Shown piece by piece: positions 8,872-17,327 of a DNA stretch of 64,000 nt (position 1 is its first letter; every line of letters begins with the position of its first letter). Made by a program: the position numbers and the translations under genes. Source of the stretch: Streptomyces sp. CB02009 (lineage in GTDB: Bacteria > Actinomycetota > Actinomycetes > Streptomycetales > Streptomycetaceae); the NCBI RefSeq assembly GCF_001905825.1, contig NZ_LIVV01000011.1, positions 148,697-212,696 on the forward strand. Direction: 5' to 3'. The notes beneath the pieces are model-generated. The model was not told the origin of the DNA. It was given only the letters and a program-made list of their open reading frames with translations, and made no database searches.

Positions 8872-9471
8872 TCAGCCCCGTTCGGCGTCCTCGCCGAAGA
8901 GGGACTTCTGCTCCTGCTCGGTGAACCGGTTCATGCAGGCGTTCTCCGTCGCCTGCAGGGAGACCATCTCCATGGTCATCGCCCCCCGCATGCCGGTGTG
9001 CCGGGCGTACAGCGTCCAGCCCCGCTTCCTGAGCGTGTGCTGGAGCATGGTGCTGCCGCTGTCGTCGAGCTTCTCCACCTGGCGCTCGCCCTGCACCCAG
9101 TCCTCGGCGACGAGGGCGGTGACCGCCTTCTCGAGGGCGCCGCGCGAACCGTCGACGGACGGGCCGACGTACTGCCAGGAGGCGGTGCAGGCGAGGGCGC
9201 GCTCCTGGAGCCGCTCCTGGTCCGTGGACGGGGTGGGGCGCGGCGTGGAACCCGTGGGGGCCGGGCCGCCGACCCCCGGCAGGTCGGACTTCGGCAGCCC
9301 CGCCTGCTTCACGGCGGCGACGATCTCGTCATGCGCCGTCTCACGACCGAAGGCCGGGGCGGCGGCCTCTCCCCCGGCGCCGGTCCCGCATCCGGCCCCG
9401 AGGACCACCGCCGCCGTCGCACCCGCGACCGCAGCCCACCCTCGGCCCCGACCCCTGCCCCTACCCCGCAT
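8872..9471 (-). CDS. putative lipoprotein, paralogue of the preceding gene
   Basis: The ATG at 9471 begins an Arg/Gly-rich n-region, then a hydrophobic stretch and the lipobox VLGAGC. The 199-aa protein has a Pro/Thr-rich linker and a C-terminal domain with CTASWQYVG, LRKRGWTLYARH and a late Cys (ENACMNRF), matching the layout of the 8230-8772 product. The frame is open 48 nt further upstream, but the extra residues would spoil the signal peptide. It is a surface lipoprotein of unknown role, on the same strand as the ferredoxin gene. Confidence 0.7.
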   Translation of the reverse strand: MRGRGRGRGRGWAAVAGATAAVVLGAGCGTGAGGEAAAPAFGRETAHDEIVAAVKQAGLPKSDLPGVGGPAPTGSTPRPTPSTDQERLQERALACTASWQYVGPSVDGSRGALEKAVTALVAEDWVQGERQVEKLDDSGSTMLQHTLRKRGWTLYARHTGMRGAMTMEMVSLQATENACMNRFTEQEQKSLFGEDAERG

Positions 9472-9584
9472 GACTGCCCCGCTCCCCGCGCGTACGTACG
9501 TGTGCCGAGGGAGTCTCACACACGCGGTACGCGCAGGTCACGGCGGTTCCGGCGGTCCGGCCGCCCGAGGGCCCGGCGGTCCGG

Positions 9585-9818
9585 CTACTCCTCCGGAGGG
9601 AAGACCGGCTCCCCGCCGTCCGCGAGGGTGATCATGATGGCCTCCACCGGGCACCCCTCGGCCGCCGCGAGCAGCTTCTCGCCCGCGTCCGACTCCGGTT
9701 CGCGTGCGTGGGACTGACGGGCGGTGTCGAGCCGGAAGCCGTCCGGGGCGTGGTTCACACACATGCCGGAGCCGATGCAGACGCTCCGGTCGACCTCGAC
9801 GTGCCAGCGGTCCCCCAT
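9585..9818 (-). CDS. small [3Fe-4S]-type ferredoxin
   Basis: The 77-aa protein contains Cys14, Cys20 and Cys56 in the arrangement C-x5-C ... C-P (CIGSGMC and EGCPVEAI). This is the three-cysteine signature of the [3Fe-4S] ferredoxins that feed electrons to bacterial cytochromes P450. Its ATG shares one base with the TGA of the aldehyde dehydrogenase gene (TGATG), so it is the second gene of that operon; a GTG at 9821 is an alternative. No P450 lies in the same operon. The CYP125-like P450 at 22.2 kb has a related operator, so it is the obvious partner by inference. Confidence 0.88.
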   Translation of the reverse strand: MGDRWHVEVDRSVCIGSGMCVNHAPDGFRLDTARQSHAREPESDAGEKLLAAAEGCPVEAIMITLADGGEPVFPPEE

Positions 9819-11281
9819 CACGCGCCGCCCTCGTAACCGGCCGGCAGGTGGATCATCTTGTGCTCCAGGTACTCGCCGAAGCCCTCGGGCCCGAACTCCC
9901 TCCCCAGGCCGGAGTTCTTGTAGCCGCCGAAGGGACCGAGCATGTCGAGGCTGAAGGTGTTGACGTTGAAGGTGCCGGTGCGCACCCCGCGGGCGAAGTC
10001 GATGCCGTGCTCCACGTCCCCGGTCCAGACGCTGCCGCTGAGCCCGAAGTCGGAGTCGTTCGCGAGGCGCAGGGCCTCGGCCTCGTCCCCGTACGGCAGG
10101 AGGCAGATGACCGGGCCGAAGATCTCCTCGCGGGCGATCCGCATGGAGTTGTCGACGCCGCCGAAGAGCGTCGGCTCGACGTACCAGCCGCGGTCGAGCC
10201 CGGCCGGGCGGCCGCCGCCGGAGAGGACCTTGGCGCCCTCCTCCTGGCCGATGCGGATGTAGTCGAGGGAGCGCTGCTGCTGCCGCCGGGCGACCAGCGG
10301 CCCGACCTGGGTGGCCGGGTCGAGCGGGTCGCCGACGACGAGCGCGCCGGCCGCCGCGGCGAAGGCCTCGGCGGTCTCCTCGTACCGGGAGCGGGGGACG
10401 AGGATCCGGGTCTGGGCGACGCACGCCTGGCCGTTGTTCATCCAGGCGGCCGGAACGATCCCGGCGACGGCGGTGGCGAGGTCGGCGTCGGGCAGGATCA
10501 CGGCGGCCGACTTCCCGCCGAGTTCGAGGGTGACGCGGGTGAGGTTGCGGGCGGCGACCTCCATGACCCGCCTGCCCGCGGCGACCGAACCCGTGAAGGA
10601 GACCTTGTCGACGCCGGGATGGCCGACGAGGTACTCGCTGACCTCGCGGTCGGCGGGCAGGATGCTGAGCACGCCCTCGGGCAGCCCGGCCTCGGTGGCG
10701 ATGTCGGCGAGGATGTACGAGTCGAGCGGCGACTCGGGCGAGGGCTTGAGGACCACCGTGCAGCCGGCGAGCAGCGCGGGCCCGAGCTTGGCCGCGGCGG
10801 TGAACTGCGGGACGTTCCACGGGATCACGGCCGCGACCACGCCCACCGGCTCGCGCCGGACGAGCAGCGGGCCGAGGACGCCGCCGCGCCGCTCCTCGTA
10901 CGTGAAGTCGCGGGCGACGGTGATCGCCGCGTCCCAGACCATCATCGCGCCGAGGGCCTGGGCGAGGACGGACCAGGAGTACGGGGAGCCGTTCTGCGCG
11001 CTGATGGAGCGGGCGATCTCCTCGTGGCGTACGGCGATCGCGTCCTTGATGCGGCTGACGACGGCGATCCGCTCCTCCACCGTCATCCGGGGCCAGGGCC
11101 CTTCGTCGAAGGCCCGGCGGGCGGCGGCCACGGCCCGGTCGACATCGGCGGTGGAGGCGTGCGGGACGCGCCCGATGACCTCCTCGGTGTGCGGGGAGAC
11201 GACCTCGATGACGTCCTCGCCGAGCGGGTCGGTCAACTCCCCGCCGATGAACAGCTTCGCGTGCTCCACAAGCTCGGTCAT
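9818..11281 (-). CDS. NAD(P)-dependent aldehyde dehydrogenase
   Basis: The 487-aa product is a full-length ALDH superfamily enzyme: the PWN motif at 154-156, LELGGKS with the general-base Glu253, and NNGQACVAQ with catalytic Cys287. I chose the ATG at 11281, with GAAGG upstream; an in-frame ATG at 11296 is possible. It would oxidise an aldehyde to a carboxylic acid in the cytoplasm. The operator at 11329-11350 and the coupled ferredoxin gene place it in the same candidate steroid regulon as the thiolase and P450. KstR-controlled aldehyde dehydrogenases are known in mycobacteria. The exact substrate is unknown. Confidence 0.92.
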   Translation of the reverse strand: MTELVEHAKLFIGGELTDPLGEDVIEVVSPHTEEVIGRVPHASTADVDRAVAAARRAFDEGPWPRMTVEERIAVVSRIKDAIAVRHEEIARSISAQNGSPYSWSVLAQALGAMMVWDAAITVARDFTYEERRGGVLGPLLVRREPVGVVAAVIPWNVPQFTAAAKLGPALLAGCTVVLKPSPESPLDSYILADIATEAGLPEGVLSILPADREVSEYLVGHPGVDKVSFTGSVAAGRRVMEVAARNLTRVTLELGGKSAAVILPDADLATAVAGIVPAAWMNNGQACVAQTRILVPRSRYEETAEAFAAAAGALVVGDPLDPATQVGPLVARRQQQRSLDYIRIGQEEGAKVLSGGGRPAGLDRGWYVEPTLFGGVDNSMRIAREEIFGPVICLLPYGDEAEALRLANDSDFGLSGSVWTGDVEHGIDFARGVRTGTFNVNTFSLDMLGPFGGYKNSGLGREFGPEGFGEYLEHKMIHLPAGYEGGA

Positions 11282-11328
11282 GACCGCCGCCTTCATGAGG
11301 AGATGTTGTCGTCCCTGACGATGCATCA

Positions 11329-11350
11329 GAACTGATACCAGTTCTAGTTC
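11329..11350. promoter_or_regulatory. KstR-like operator upstream of the aldehyde dehydrogenase operon
   Basis: The inner 14-mer TGATACCAGTTCTA fits TnnTACnnGTTnnA, one change from the KstR consensus. It is flanked by GAACT on the left and ends in CTAGTTC. The same frame (GAACT, 2 nt, TAC, 2 nt, GTTCTAGTTC) recurs at 22037-22058 between the thiolase and P450 genes. It also contains a perfect 7-bp inverted repeat AGAACTG / CAGTTCT. The remaining 290 bp up to the next gene (11351-11640) show nothing else I can name. Confidence 0.65.
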
Positions 11351-11640
11351 CAGGGAGCAATGGCCCGGACAGAATGGGCCCCCACCAGCCGTTTCTCCCT
11401 GCTCGGCATGAGGTGGGTACGGCCCCGCAACGGGAACGCGGGGGCGGCGTGGCCGGCGTGATTCTGCTGGAGCGGGCCACGGGGGCGCACCGGCGCGCGG
11501 AGGCGGGTGACCGGCCGGGCCGGATCGTGCTGACGACCTGACGATCGGGAAGGGAAGAAGGCGCGTGGTTCCGGACAACCCTGGGGGGCTCTCGCCGGTC
11601 GGAAGGGTGACAACGAAACAGACGCAGGGGGAACCCGATC

Positions 11641-12504
11641 ATGTTCGAACGACACAGGCCCTGGCTGAGGACGGCGCTCGCGGTCACCGCCGTCGCGGTG
11701 GCCACCGCCACCGGCGCGGCCTCCGCCGTCGCCGCTCCGGAGGCGGACCCGGTGGCACCACCCTCCTTCCAGCTGTACGGCGTCGAGAAGCAGACCCACT
11801 GGCTGTGGAACTGGTTCTACCGGGGCCAGCTCCTCTCCTCGGACGGGCCCGACTTCGTCGACCACTCGGACCTCGCCGACCTCATCCCCGTCCTCAACCC
11901 CGACGTAGACGGGTACGGCTACGGCAAGTGGACCCTCTACAAGAACGGCCGGCTGGACTTCGACGGCCGGATCGACGGCGAGTACCGCTGGCCGGAGAAC
12001 GTCGGCCGGGGCTGGGACATCTACCGCACGGTCCTCTCGCCCGGCAGCATCGGCGGAGCCGGGGAGGCCGACCTGCTCGGCGTCGACAAGGCCGGTGTGC
12101 TGTGGAGCTACCTGGGCTACCCGGACGGCCGCCTCACCACCCGCATGCGGGTCGGCGGCGGCTGGGGCCAGTACACCGAGCTGGCCGGCCAGAGCGATCT
12201 GACCGGCGACGGCAGGGCCGACATCACCGCCCGCGACAAGGCCGGCGTCCTCTGGCTCTACAAGGGCACGGGCGACTACAAGGCGCCGTTCGCGGGCCGG
12301 ACGAAGATCGGCGGCGGGTGGAACGCCTACGACCGGCTGCTGGCCGTCGGCGACGACGACGTCGACGGCAAGGCGGACCTGCTGGCCCGGAAGACGACGG
12401 GCGAGCTGGTCCGGTACCCGGGCACGGGCAACGCGGCGCGGCCGTTCAAGGCGCCGGTGCGGATCCCGGGAGGGAGCCGCATGAAGAACTTCATCCTCTT
12501 CTAG
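11641..12504 (+). CDS. secreted VCBS/FG-GAP-like repeat protein
   Basis: The ATG at 11641 has GGGGGAA upstream. The 287-aa product has a Sec signal peptide (cleavage probably after ASAVAA, near residue 32). It then has repeats of the type DLTGDGRADITARDKAGVLWLYKG and GDDDVDGKADLLARKTTGELVRYPG. These Asp-rich DxDGxxD calcium-binding loops are FG-GAP/VCBS propeller blades as found in many Streptomyces secreted proteins. The role is probably binding or structural; no catalytic domain is visible. It is monocistronic. Confidence 0.85.
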   Translation: MFERHRPWLRTALAVTAVAVATATGAASAVAAPEADPVAPPSFQLYGVEKQTHWLWNWFYRGQLLSSDGPDFVDHSDLADLIPVLNPDVDGYGYGKWTLYKNGRLDFDGRIDGEYRWPENVGRGWDIYRTVLSPGSIGGAGEADLLGVDKAGVLWSYLGYPDGRLTTRMRVGGGWGQYTELAGQSDLTGDGRADITARDKAGVLWLYKGTGDYKAPFAGRTKIGGGWNAYDRLLAVGDDDVDGKADLLARKTTGELVRYPGTGNAARPFKAPVRIPGGSRMKNFILF

Positions 12505-12673
12505 GAGTACGCGACTTCACGCGAGGCGGCCCCGTTCCCGGCATCCCTGGTCCGGGGCCTCACCCTGCCGGCGCCTCCCCGGGGCCGCCCGCACCCACCG
12601 GCCGGAGACGACCGATCACGACGGCCCGATCACAGGTCGGCCGCACCCCGGAGGCAATGCGGTACAAGCCACT

Positions 12674-12688
12674 CTGACGGTTCGTCAG
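12674..12688. promoter_or_regulatory. palindromic operator CTGACGG-T-TCGTCAG type
   Basis: CTGACGGTTCGTCAG has 6-bp perfect arms (CTGACG / CGTCAG) around 3 nt. It lies 105 bp before the MBL-fold gene and just before a TATAGT-like box. A close variant, CTGACGGCCCATCAG, lies before the P450 gene at 22170-22184. TetR-family regulators bind sites of this shape; the regulator is not identified. Confidence 0.5.
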
Positions 12689-12793
12689 TTCTCGTTATAG
12701 TGGGCCGTGGTCGAGCACGCTCCGTACCGTCGCGGCGGGCTTCAGCACCGCGCCGTGGAGAACTTCCGCACCACCGTGGAGAGATGAGGATCC

Positions 12794-13843
12794 ATGCAGG
12801 AACCCATGCCCCAGGTGACCGAGCACGGCGGAGGCGTCTGGGCGCTCCGGGTGCCCATCCCCGACAATCCGCTCGGCCACACGCTCGTCCACGTCCTCGA
12901 CACCGACCGCGGCCCGGTCCTCGTCGACACCGGCTGGGACGACCCGGACTCCTGGACCGAGCTCACCGGCGGGCTCGCCGCGCTGGGCATCGACGTGTCG
13001 GACGTCCACGGCGTCGTCATCACCCACCACCACCCCGACCACCACGGACTGTCCGGCAAGGTCCGCGAGGCGTCCGGGGCCTGGATCGCCATGCACGCCG
13101 CCGACACCGACGTCGTACGCCGCACCCGGGAGGCCGAGCCGGGCACCTGGCTCGACTACCTCGCCCGCAAGCTCGCCGCCGTCGGCGCCCCCGAGGACCA
13201 CCTCGTCCCGCTGCGGGCCGCCCGCGCCGCCGGCCGGCTGCGCACCCTGCCCGGTCTGCGCTCCGCCCTCCCCGACCGGGAGATCGTCCCCGGCGAGCTC
13301 CTCGACCTCCCCGGACGGCGACTGCGCGCGATCTGGACCCCCGGCCACACCCCCGGCCACGTCTGCCTGCACCTGGAGGAGGAGCACCCCGCCCGGCTGC
13401 CCGGCCGCGGCCGGCTCTTCTCCGGCGACCACCTGCTGCCCGGGATCACCCCGCACGTCGGCCTGTACGAGGATCCCGACGACTCCACCGTCACCGATCC
13501 CCTCGGCGACTACCTCGACTCCCTCGAACGCATCGGCCGCCTCGGCGTCGCCGAGGTCCTCCCCGCCCACCAGCACGCCTTCGCCGACGCCGCCGGACGG
13601 GTCCGGGAGCTCATCGCCCACCACGAGGAGCGGCTCACCGGGCTCCTCGGCCTGCTCGCCACCCCGCTCACCCCCTGGCAGCTCGCCGTGCGGATGGAGT
13701 GGAACCGCCCCTGGGACCAGATCCCCTACGGCTCCCGCAACATCGCCGTCAGCGAGGCCGAGGCGCACCTGCGCCGACTGGTGAAACTCGGCCTCGCGGA
13801 GGCGGTGCAGGGGACGGAGCCCGTGGAGTACGTGGCGGTGTGA
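12794..13843 (+). CDS. MBL-fold metallo-hydrolase
   Basis: The 349-aa protein has the metallo-beta-lactamase metal motif THHHPDHHG (about residues 76-84). Later metal ligands are visible in GHTPGHVCL and LFSGDHLLPG and in the C-terminal AHQHAF, so the dinuclear zinc site looks intact. A C-terminal helical extension of about 90 residues (LTPWQLAVRMEW, then EAEAHLRRLVKLGLAEAV) resembles the winged-helix tail of the LACTB2-like subgroup. It is a cytoplasmic hydrolase, perhaps of a thioester, by analogy with relatives near acyl-CoA genes. An upstream palindrome suggests TetR-type control. GGAG precedes the start. Confidence 0.88.
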   Translation: MQEPMPQVTEHGGGVWALRVPIPDNPLGHTLVHVLDTDRGPVLVDTGWDDPDSWTELTGGLAALGIDVSDVHGVVITHHHPDHHGLSGKVREASGAWIAMHAADTDVVRRTREAEPGTWLDYLARKLAAVGAPEDHLVPLRAARAAGRLRTLPGLRSALPDREIVPGELLDLPGRRLRAIWTPGHTPGHVCLHLEEEHPARLPGRGRLFSGDHLLPGITPHVGLYEDPDDSTVTDPLGDYLDSLERIGRLGVAEVLPAHQHAFADAAGRVRELIAHHEERLTGLLGLLATPLTPWQLAVRMEWNRPWDQIPYGSRNIAVSEAEAHLRRLVKLGLAEAVQGTEPVEYVAV

Positions 13844-13927
13844 GGCGCCGGGCTCCGACCGGACGGAGCACCGGTGTGAGGCGCCTCGCACCCGCCGGGC
13901 CGCGGGCCTACGGGCCGGTAGAGTGGG

Positions 13928-14075
13928 CGGGTCGTCATCATGCCCGTACGGGGGGAAGCCGGTGGAATTCCGGCACTGACCCGCAACCGTGAACGGCCCC
14001 CTCCGGGGAGCCGTGAGTCGGAATGCCCCGTCCGGGACGTGACCGCCGGCACCGTCGAGGAATACGGAGCCGGAG
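13928..14075 (+). promoter_or_regulatory. cobalamin riboswitch
   Basis: The leader contains the conserved landmarks of the AdoCbl riboswitch in order: GGGGGAAGCCGGTGGAA, then TTCCGGCACTGACCCGC, AACCGTGAACGG, and a B12-box-like GAGTCGGAATGCC, followed by GC-rich pairing near the start codon. It ends some 50 nt before the first gene of the ECF-transporter operon, which would therefore be repressed when B12 is plentiful. The ends are approximate. Confidence 0.88.
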
Positions 14076-14123
14076 CCTGGTGCCCCTGAGGCGTGCCGGT
14101 GCCCGGCCGCAGGAGAGGGCCCC

Positions 14124-15377
14124 ATGAACACCGTCCGCCGCGGCGCCACCGCGCTCGCAGCCGCCACCGTCCTGCTCGGCACCGGAGCGGCAGGGGCGGC
14201 GGGAGCGGCCACCACCGCACCCTCCCCCACGCCCTCCGCCGTCACGATCCCCGACGGCCTGTACGGCACGGGCGACCCGACGTACGACGGTGTCTGGCGT
14301 CAGTCGTACGCCTTCCTCGCCCAGCGCGCCACCGGCTTCCAGCCCGCCGACAAGGCCGTGGACTGGCTGCTCGGCCAGCAGTGCGCGGACGGCTCGTTCA
14401 GCGCGTTCCGCGCGGACGCCGGGACGCCCTGCGACGCGAAGACCCTGCGCGACACCAACGCCACCGCGATCGCCGTGCAGGGGCTCCGCGCGGTCCGGAA
14501 GCAGTCGGCGTCCCCCGAGACGATCGACAAGGCCGTCAAGGCGGGCTCCGACTGGCTGCGCACCGTCCAGAACAAGGACGGCGGCTGGGGCTACAGCCCC
14601 GGCGGCGCCAGTGACGCCAACTCCACCTCGGTCGTCGTCGGCGCGCTCGCCGCGACGGGCGTGCGGCCCGGCTCGTTCACCTCCGCCGAGGGCCGTACGC
14701 CCTACGACGCGCTCCTCTCCTTCGCGCTGCCCTGCTCGGACAAGGAGGGCCCGGGGGCCTTCGCGTACCAGCCCGACAAGGCCGGCAAGCTCGTCGCGAA
14801 CGCCGACGCCACCGCCGCGGCCACCCTCGCGGGCCTCGGCAAGAGCGTCGTCGCCACCAAGGCCTCGCCCGATCAGCCGCCGGTCTGCAACGACCTGTCG
14901 AAGCCGGCGATCGAGCGGGCCTCGCTCAACGGCGCCTCCTACCTGGCGAAGGCCCTCGCGAAGACCGGCCACCTGACCCTGCCCCCGATGCCGGGCGCCA
15001 CCGACACCACCGAGCAGCCCGACGTCGGCAACACCGCCGACGCCGTCGTCGCGCTCGCCGCCTCCGGCGCCTCGAAGGAGGCGAAGCCCGCCCTGGAGTG
15101 GCTGGAGAAGAACTCCGCCGCCTGGGCGAAGGGGAGCCCGGCCGCGTACGCGCAGCTGATCCTGGCCGCGCGGGCGACGGAGACGGACCCGCGCGAGTTC
15201 GGCACGGCGGACCTGGTGGAGCAGCTCAACGCCACCGGCCCGGCCCCGAAGACGCCGGACACCTCCGCCTCCTCCACGAGTGACGACGAGGGCGGCTTCG
15301 ACATCTGGTGGATCATCGGGATCGGCACGGTCGTCGGCGTCGGCATCGGCTTCCTCGTGAGCGGCCGCAAGAAGTGA
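14124..15377 (+). CDS. surface alpha-alpha barrel protein (prenyltransferase/squalene oxidase repeats), B12-regulated
   Basis: The ATG follows GGAGAGGG. The 417-aa product has a signal peptide (to about residue 32), repeated toroid helices (VDWLLGQQCADGSFSAF, SDWLRTVQNKDGGWGYSP, NTADAVVALAASG) and a C-terminal transmembrane anchor (WWIIGIGTVVGVGIGFLV) followed by basic residues. It is thus extracellular and membrane-tethered. The fold class is shared with the alpha domain of transcobalamin and intrinsic factor. As first gene after a cobalamin riboswitch and ahead of an ECF transporter, it may capture B12; that is inference. Confidence 0.8.
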   Translation: MNTVRRGATALAAATVLLGTGAAGAAGAATTAPSPTPSAVTIPDGLYGTGDPTYDGVWRQSYAFLAQRATGFQPADKAVDWLLGQQCADGSFSAFRADAGTPCDAKTLRDTNATAIAVQGLRAVRKQSASPETIDKAVKAGSDWLRTVQNKDGGWGYSPGGASDANSTSVVVGALAATGVRPGSFTSAEGRTPYDALLSFALPCSDKEGPGAFAYQPDKAGKLVANADATAAATLAGLGKSVVATKASPDQPPVCNDLSKPAIERASLNGASYLAKALAKTGHLTLPPMPGATDTTEQPDVGNTADAVVALAASGASKEAKPALEWLEKNSAAWAKGSPAAYAQLILAARATETDPREFGTADLVEQLNATGPAPKTPDTSASSTSDDEGGFDIWWIIGIGTVVGVGIGFLVSGRKK

Positions 15378-16195
15378 CCGGCGCGCGAGGGCACGGCGCC
15401 GGCGTGGACGGCGCTCACGGGGACGGCGTTCCCGGCGCCCGCGTGGACGTCGCCCGCGTGGACGGCTCGCGAGGGCACGGCGCGCGGCGGCGCGGCCCCC
15501 GTGCCGCCGGAGCCGCGGCCGGGGCGCTCCTCACGCTCGCCTCGGTCTTCGCCGCGGCCGCCCCGGCGCAGGCCGCCGGCTACCGCTACTGGTCGTTCTG
15601 GGAGAGCGACGGCGGGAAGCCCTGGGCGTACGCCACGCAGGGCCCGGCCACCGCACGCCCCGCCGACGGCGACGCGATCGGCTTCCGCTTCGCGATCAGC
15701 AGCGGCACGAACGACGCCTCCCGGCCGTCCGCCGCCCCCGACTTCACGGGGATCTGCGGAGGCGTGGAGAAGAAGGACGGCACGAAGCGGGTCGCGGTCG
15801 TCGTCGACTTCGGCGGCCCGGCGGACGCGCCGCCCGGCGAGACCCCGCCGGAGAAGCCGGTGAAGACCGGCTGTGCGCAGGTCCGCGAGGACGCGACGGG
15901 CGCGGAGGCGCTCGCCGTGGTGGCGAAGCCGCTGCGGTACGACGGCGCGGCCATGCTGTGCGGGATCGCCGGCTACCCGGCGCGGGGCTGCGGCGAGCCC
16001 GTCGCGGACACCGGCGGGACCGGCGGGACCGGAGAGACAGGGGAGACCGGGAAGACGCAGCCGTCGGCCGCGCCGAGCGCGTCGGCGACCGCCGGCGAGG
16101 AGGACGGAGGCCCGTCCTTCGGCGTGCTCGCGGGCGGGGCGGCCGTGCTGGCCCTGGGCGGGGCGGCGATCTGGAAGGCCCGCCGGCGCGGATGA
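15374..16195 (+). CDS. SCO2322-family secreted/membrane-anchored protein
   Basis: The GTG at 15374 overlaps the previous stop (GTGA); a later GTG inside the Arg-rich n-region is also possible. The product (273 aa from 15374) has a long n-region, a hydrophobic core ending in APAQAA, a compact domain (GYRYWSFWES ... PWAYATQGPA ... DGDAIGFRFA) with four Cys in conserved spots, a Gly/Thr-rich linker and a C-terminal transmembrane helix ending in KARRRG. It matches the Streptomyces family named after SCO2322, found beside B12-regulated ECF genes. It may be the second half of a surface substrate-binding device. Confidence 0.75.
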   Translation: MTGARGHGAGVDGAHGDGVPGARVDVARVDGSRGHGARRRGPRAAGAAAGALLTLASVFAAAAPAQAAGYRYWSFWESDGGKPWAYATQGPATARPADGDAIGFRFAISSGTNDASRPSAAPDFTGICGGVEKKDGTKRVAVVVDFGGPADAPPGETPPEKPVKTGCAQVREDATGAEALAVVAKPLRYDGAAMLCGIAGYPARGCGEPVADTGGTGGTGETGETGKTQPSAAPSASATAGEEDGGPSFGVLAGGAAVLALGGAAIWKARRRG

Positions 16196-16202
16196 GTCCG
16201 GT

Positions 16203-17327
16203 ATGAAGGTGCCTGACGTCCTCCGCGCCCCGGAGGCGAACCGGTCCAACGCGCTGCACGCCGGAGCGTGGTGGGTGTGGGCGCTCGGCCTGGCCGTCGC
16301 CGCCTCCCGCACGACGAACCCCCTCCTCCTCGGTCTCCTCGTCGGGGTCGCGGGCTATGTCGTGGCGGCCCGGCGGACGGACGCGCCCTGGGCGCGCTCG
16401 TACGGCGCGTTCGTGAAGCTCGGCCTGTTCGTCGTCTTCCTGCGGGTCGTCTTCTCCCTGCTGCTCGGCTCCCCGATCCCGGGGTCGCACCCGCTGTTCA
16501 CACTGCCCGAGGTGCCGCTGCCCGAGTGGGCGCAGGGCGTGCGGATCGGCGGGCGGGTGACGGCCGAGCAACTGGTGTTCGCGCTGTACGACGGCGCGAA
16601 GCTGGCGACCCTGCTGATCTGCGTGGGCGCGGCGAACTCGCTCGCCAACCCGGCGCGGCTGCTCAAGTCGCTGCCGGGCGCGCTGTACGAGGCCGGGGTC
16701 GCCGTCGTCGTGGCGATGACCTTCGCGCCGAACATGGTCGCGGACGTGGTGCGGCTGCGGACCGCCCGGCGCCTGCGCGGCCGCCCCACGGGCGGAGTGC
16801 GGGCCGTGCTCCAGATCGGGCTGCCGGTCGTGGAGGGGGCGCTGGAGCGGTCGATCGCGGTCGCGGCGTCGATGGACGCGCGCGGGTACGGCCGGACGGC
16901 CCAGGTCCCGGCCTCGGTCCGGCGCACCACGAACCTCCTGACCCTGGGCGGACTGCTCGGCGTCTGCGCCGGTTCGTACGGGCTCCTCGCGGCGGAGGGC
17001 GCGGGATACGGTCTGCCGCTGCTCGGCGCCGGGCTGCTCGCGGCGATGGCGGGGCTGCGGCTCGGCGGACGCCGGACGGTCCGCACCCGGTACCGGCCGG
17101 ACCGCTGGGGGGTGCGGTCCTGGCTGGTCGCGGGGTCCGGGGTGGCGGTGGCCGTCCTGATGATCTGGGCGAACACCTACGCGCCCGAGGCGCTGCACCC
17201 CGGGGTCGTACCGCTGGAGGCGCCGGAGCTGCCGCTCTGGCCCGCGGTGTCGGTCCTGGTGGGCCTGGTGCCGGCGTTCGTGGCCCCCGTACCCGCAACA
17301 GCTCCCGCTGCGAAGGAGAAGGCGTGA
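16203..17327 (+). CDS. ECF transporter transmembrane (T) component
   Basis: The 374-aa integral membrane protein has several hydrophobic helices. It has the two coupling motifs of EcfT proteins, here MDARGYGR in the cytoplasmic loop and the related RLRTARRLRGRP segment. It should link the ATPases to the S component in an energy-coupling-factor importer. The ATG at 16203 is 7 nt after the previous stop, and its own stop overlaps the ATPase start (GTGA). Its C-terminal extension of extra helices is longer than usual for EcfT. Confidence 0.88.
   Translation: MKVPDVLRAPEANRSNALHAGAWWVWALGLAVAASRTTNPLLLGLLVGVAGYVVAARRTDAPWARSYGAFVKLGLFVVFLRVVFSLLLGSPIPGSHPLFTLPEVPLPEWAQGVRIGGRVTAEQLVFALYDGAKLATLLICVGAANSLANPARLLKSLPGALYEAGVAVVVAMTFAPNMVADVVRLRTARRLRGRPTGGVRAVLQIGLPVVEGALERSIAVAASMDARGYGRTAQVPASVRRTTNLLTLGGLLGVCAGSYGLLAAEGAGYGLPLLGAGLLAAMAGLRLGGRRTVRTRYRPDRWGVRSWLVAGSGVAVAVLMIWANTYAPEALHPGVVPLEAPELPLWPAVSVLVGLVPAFVAPVPATAPAAKEKA

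Noticed and set aside
9818-11711. One long minus-strand frame in which the ferredoxin appears as the tail of a 700-residue protein
   Set aside because: The extra part is out of phase with the intact aldehyde dehydrogenase and is arginine-rich low-complexity sequence, typical of a GC-rich shadow frame. The ferredoxin starts at its own ATG.
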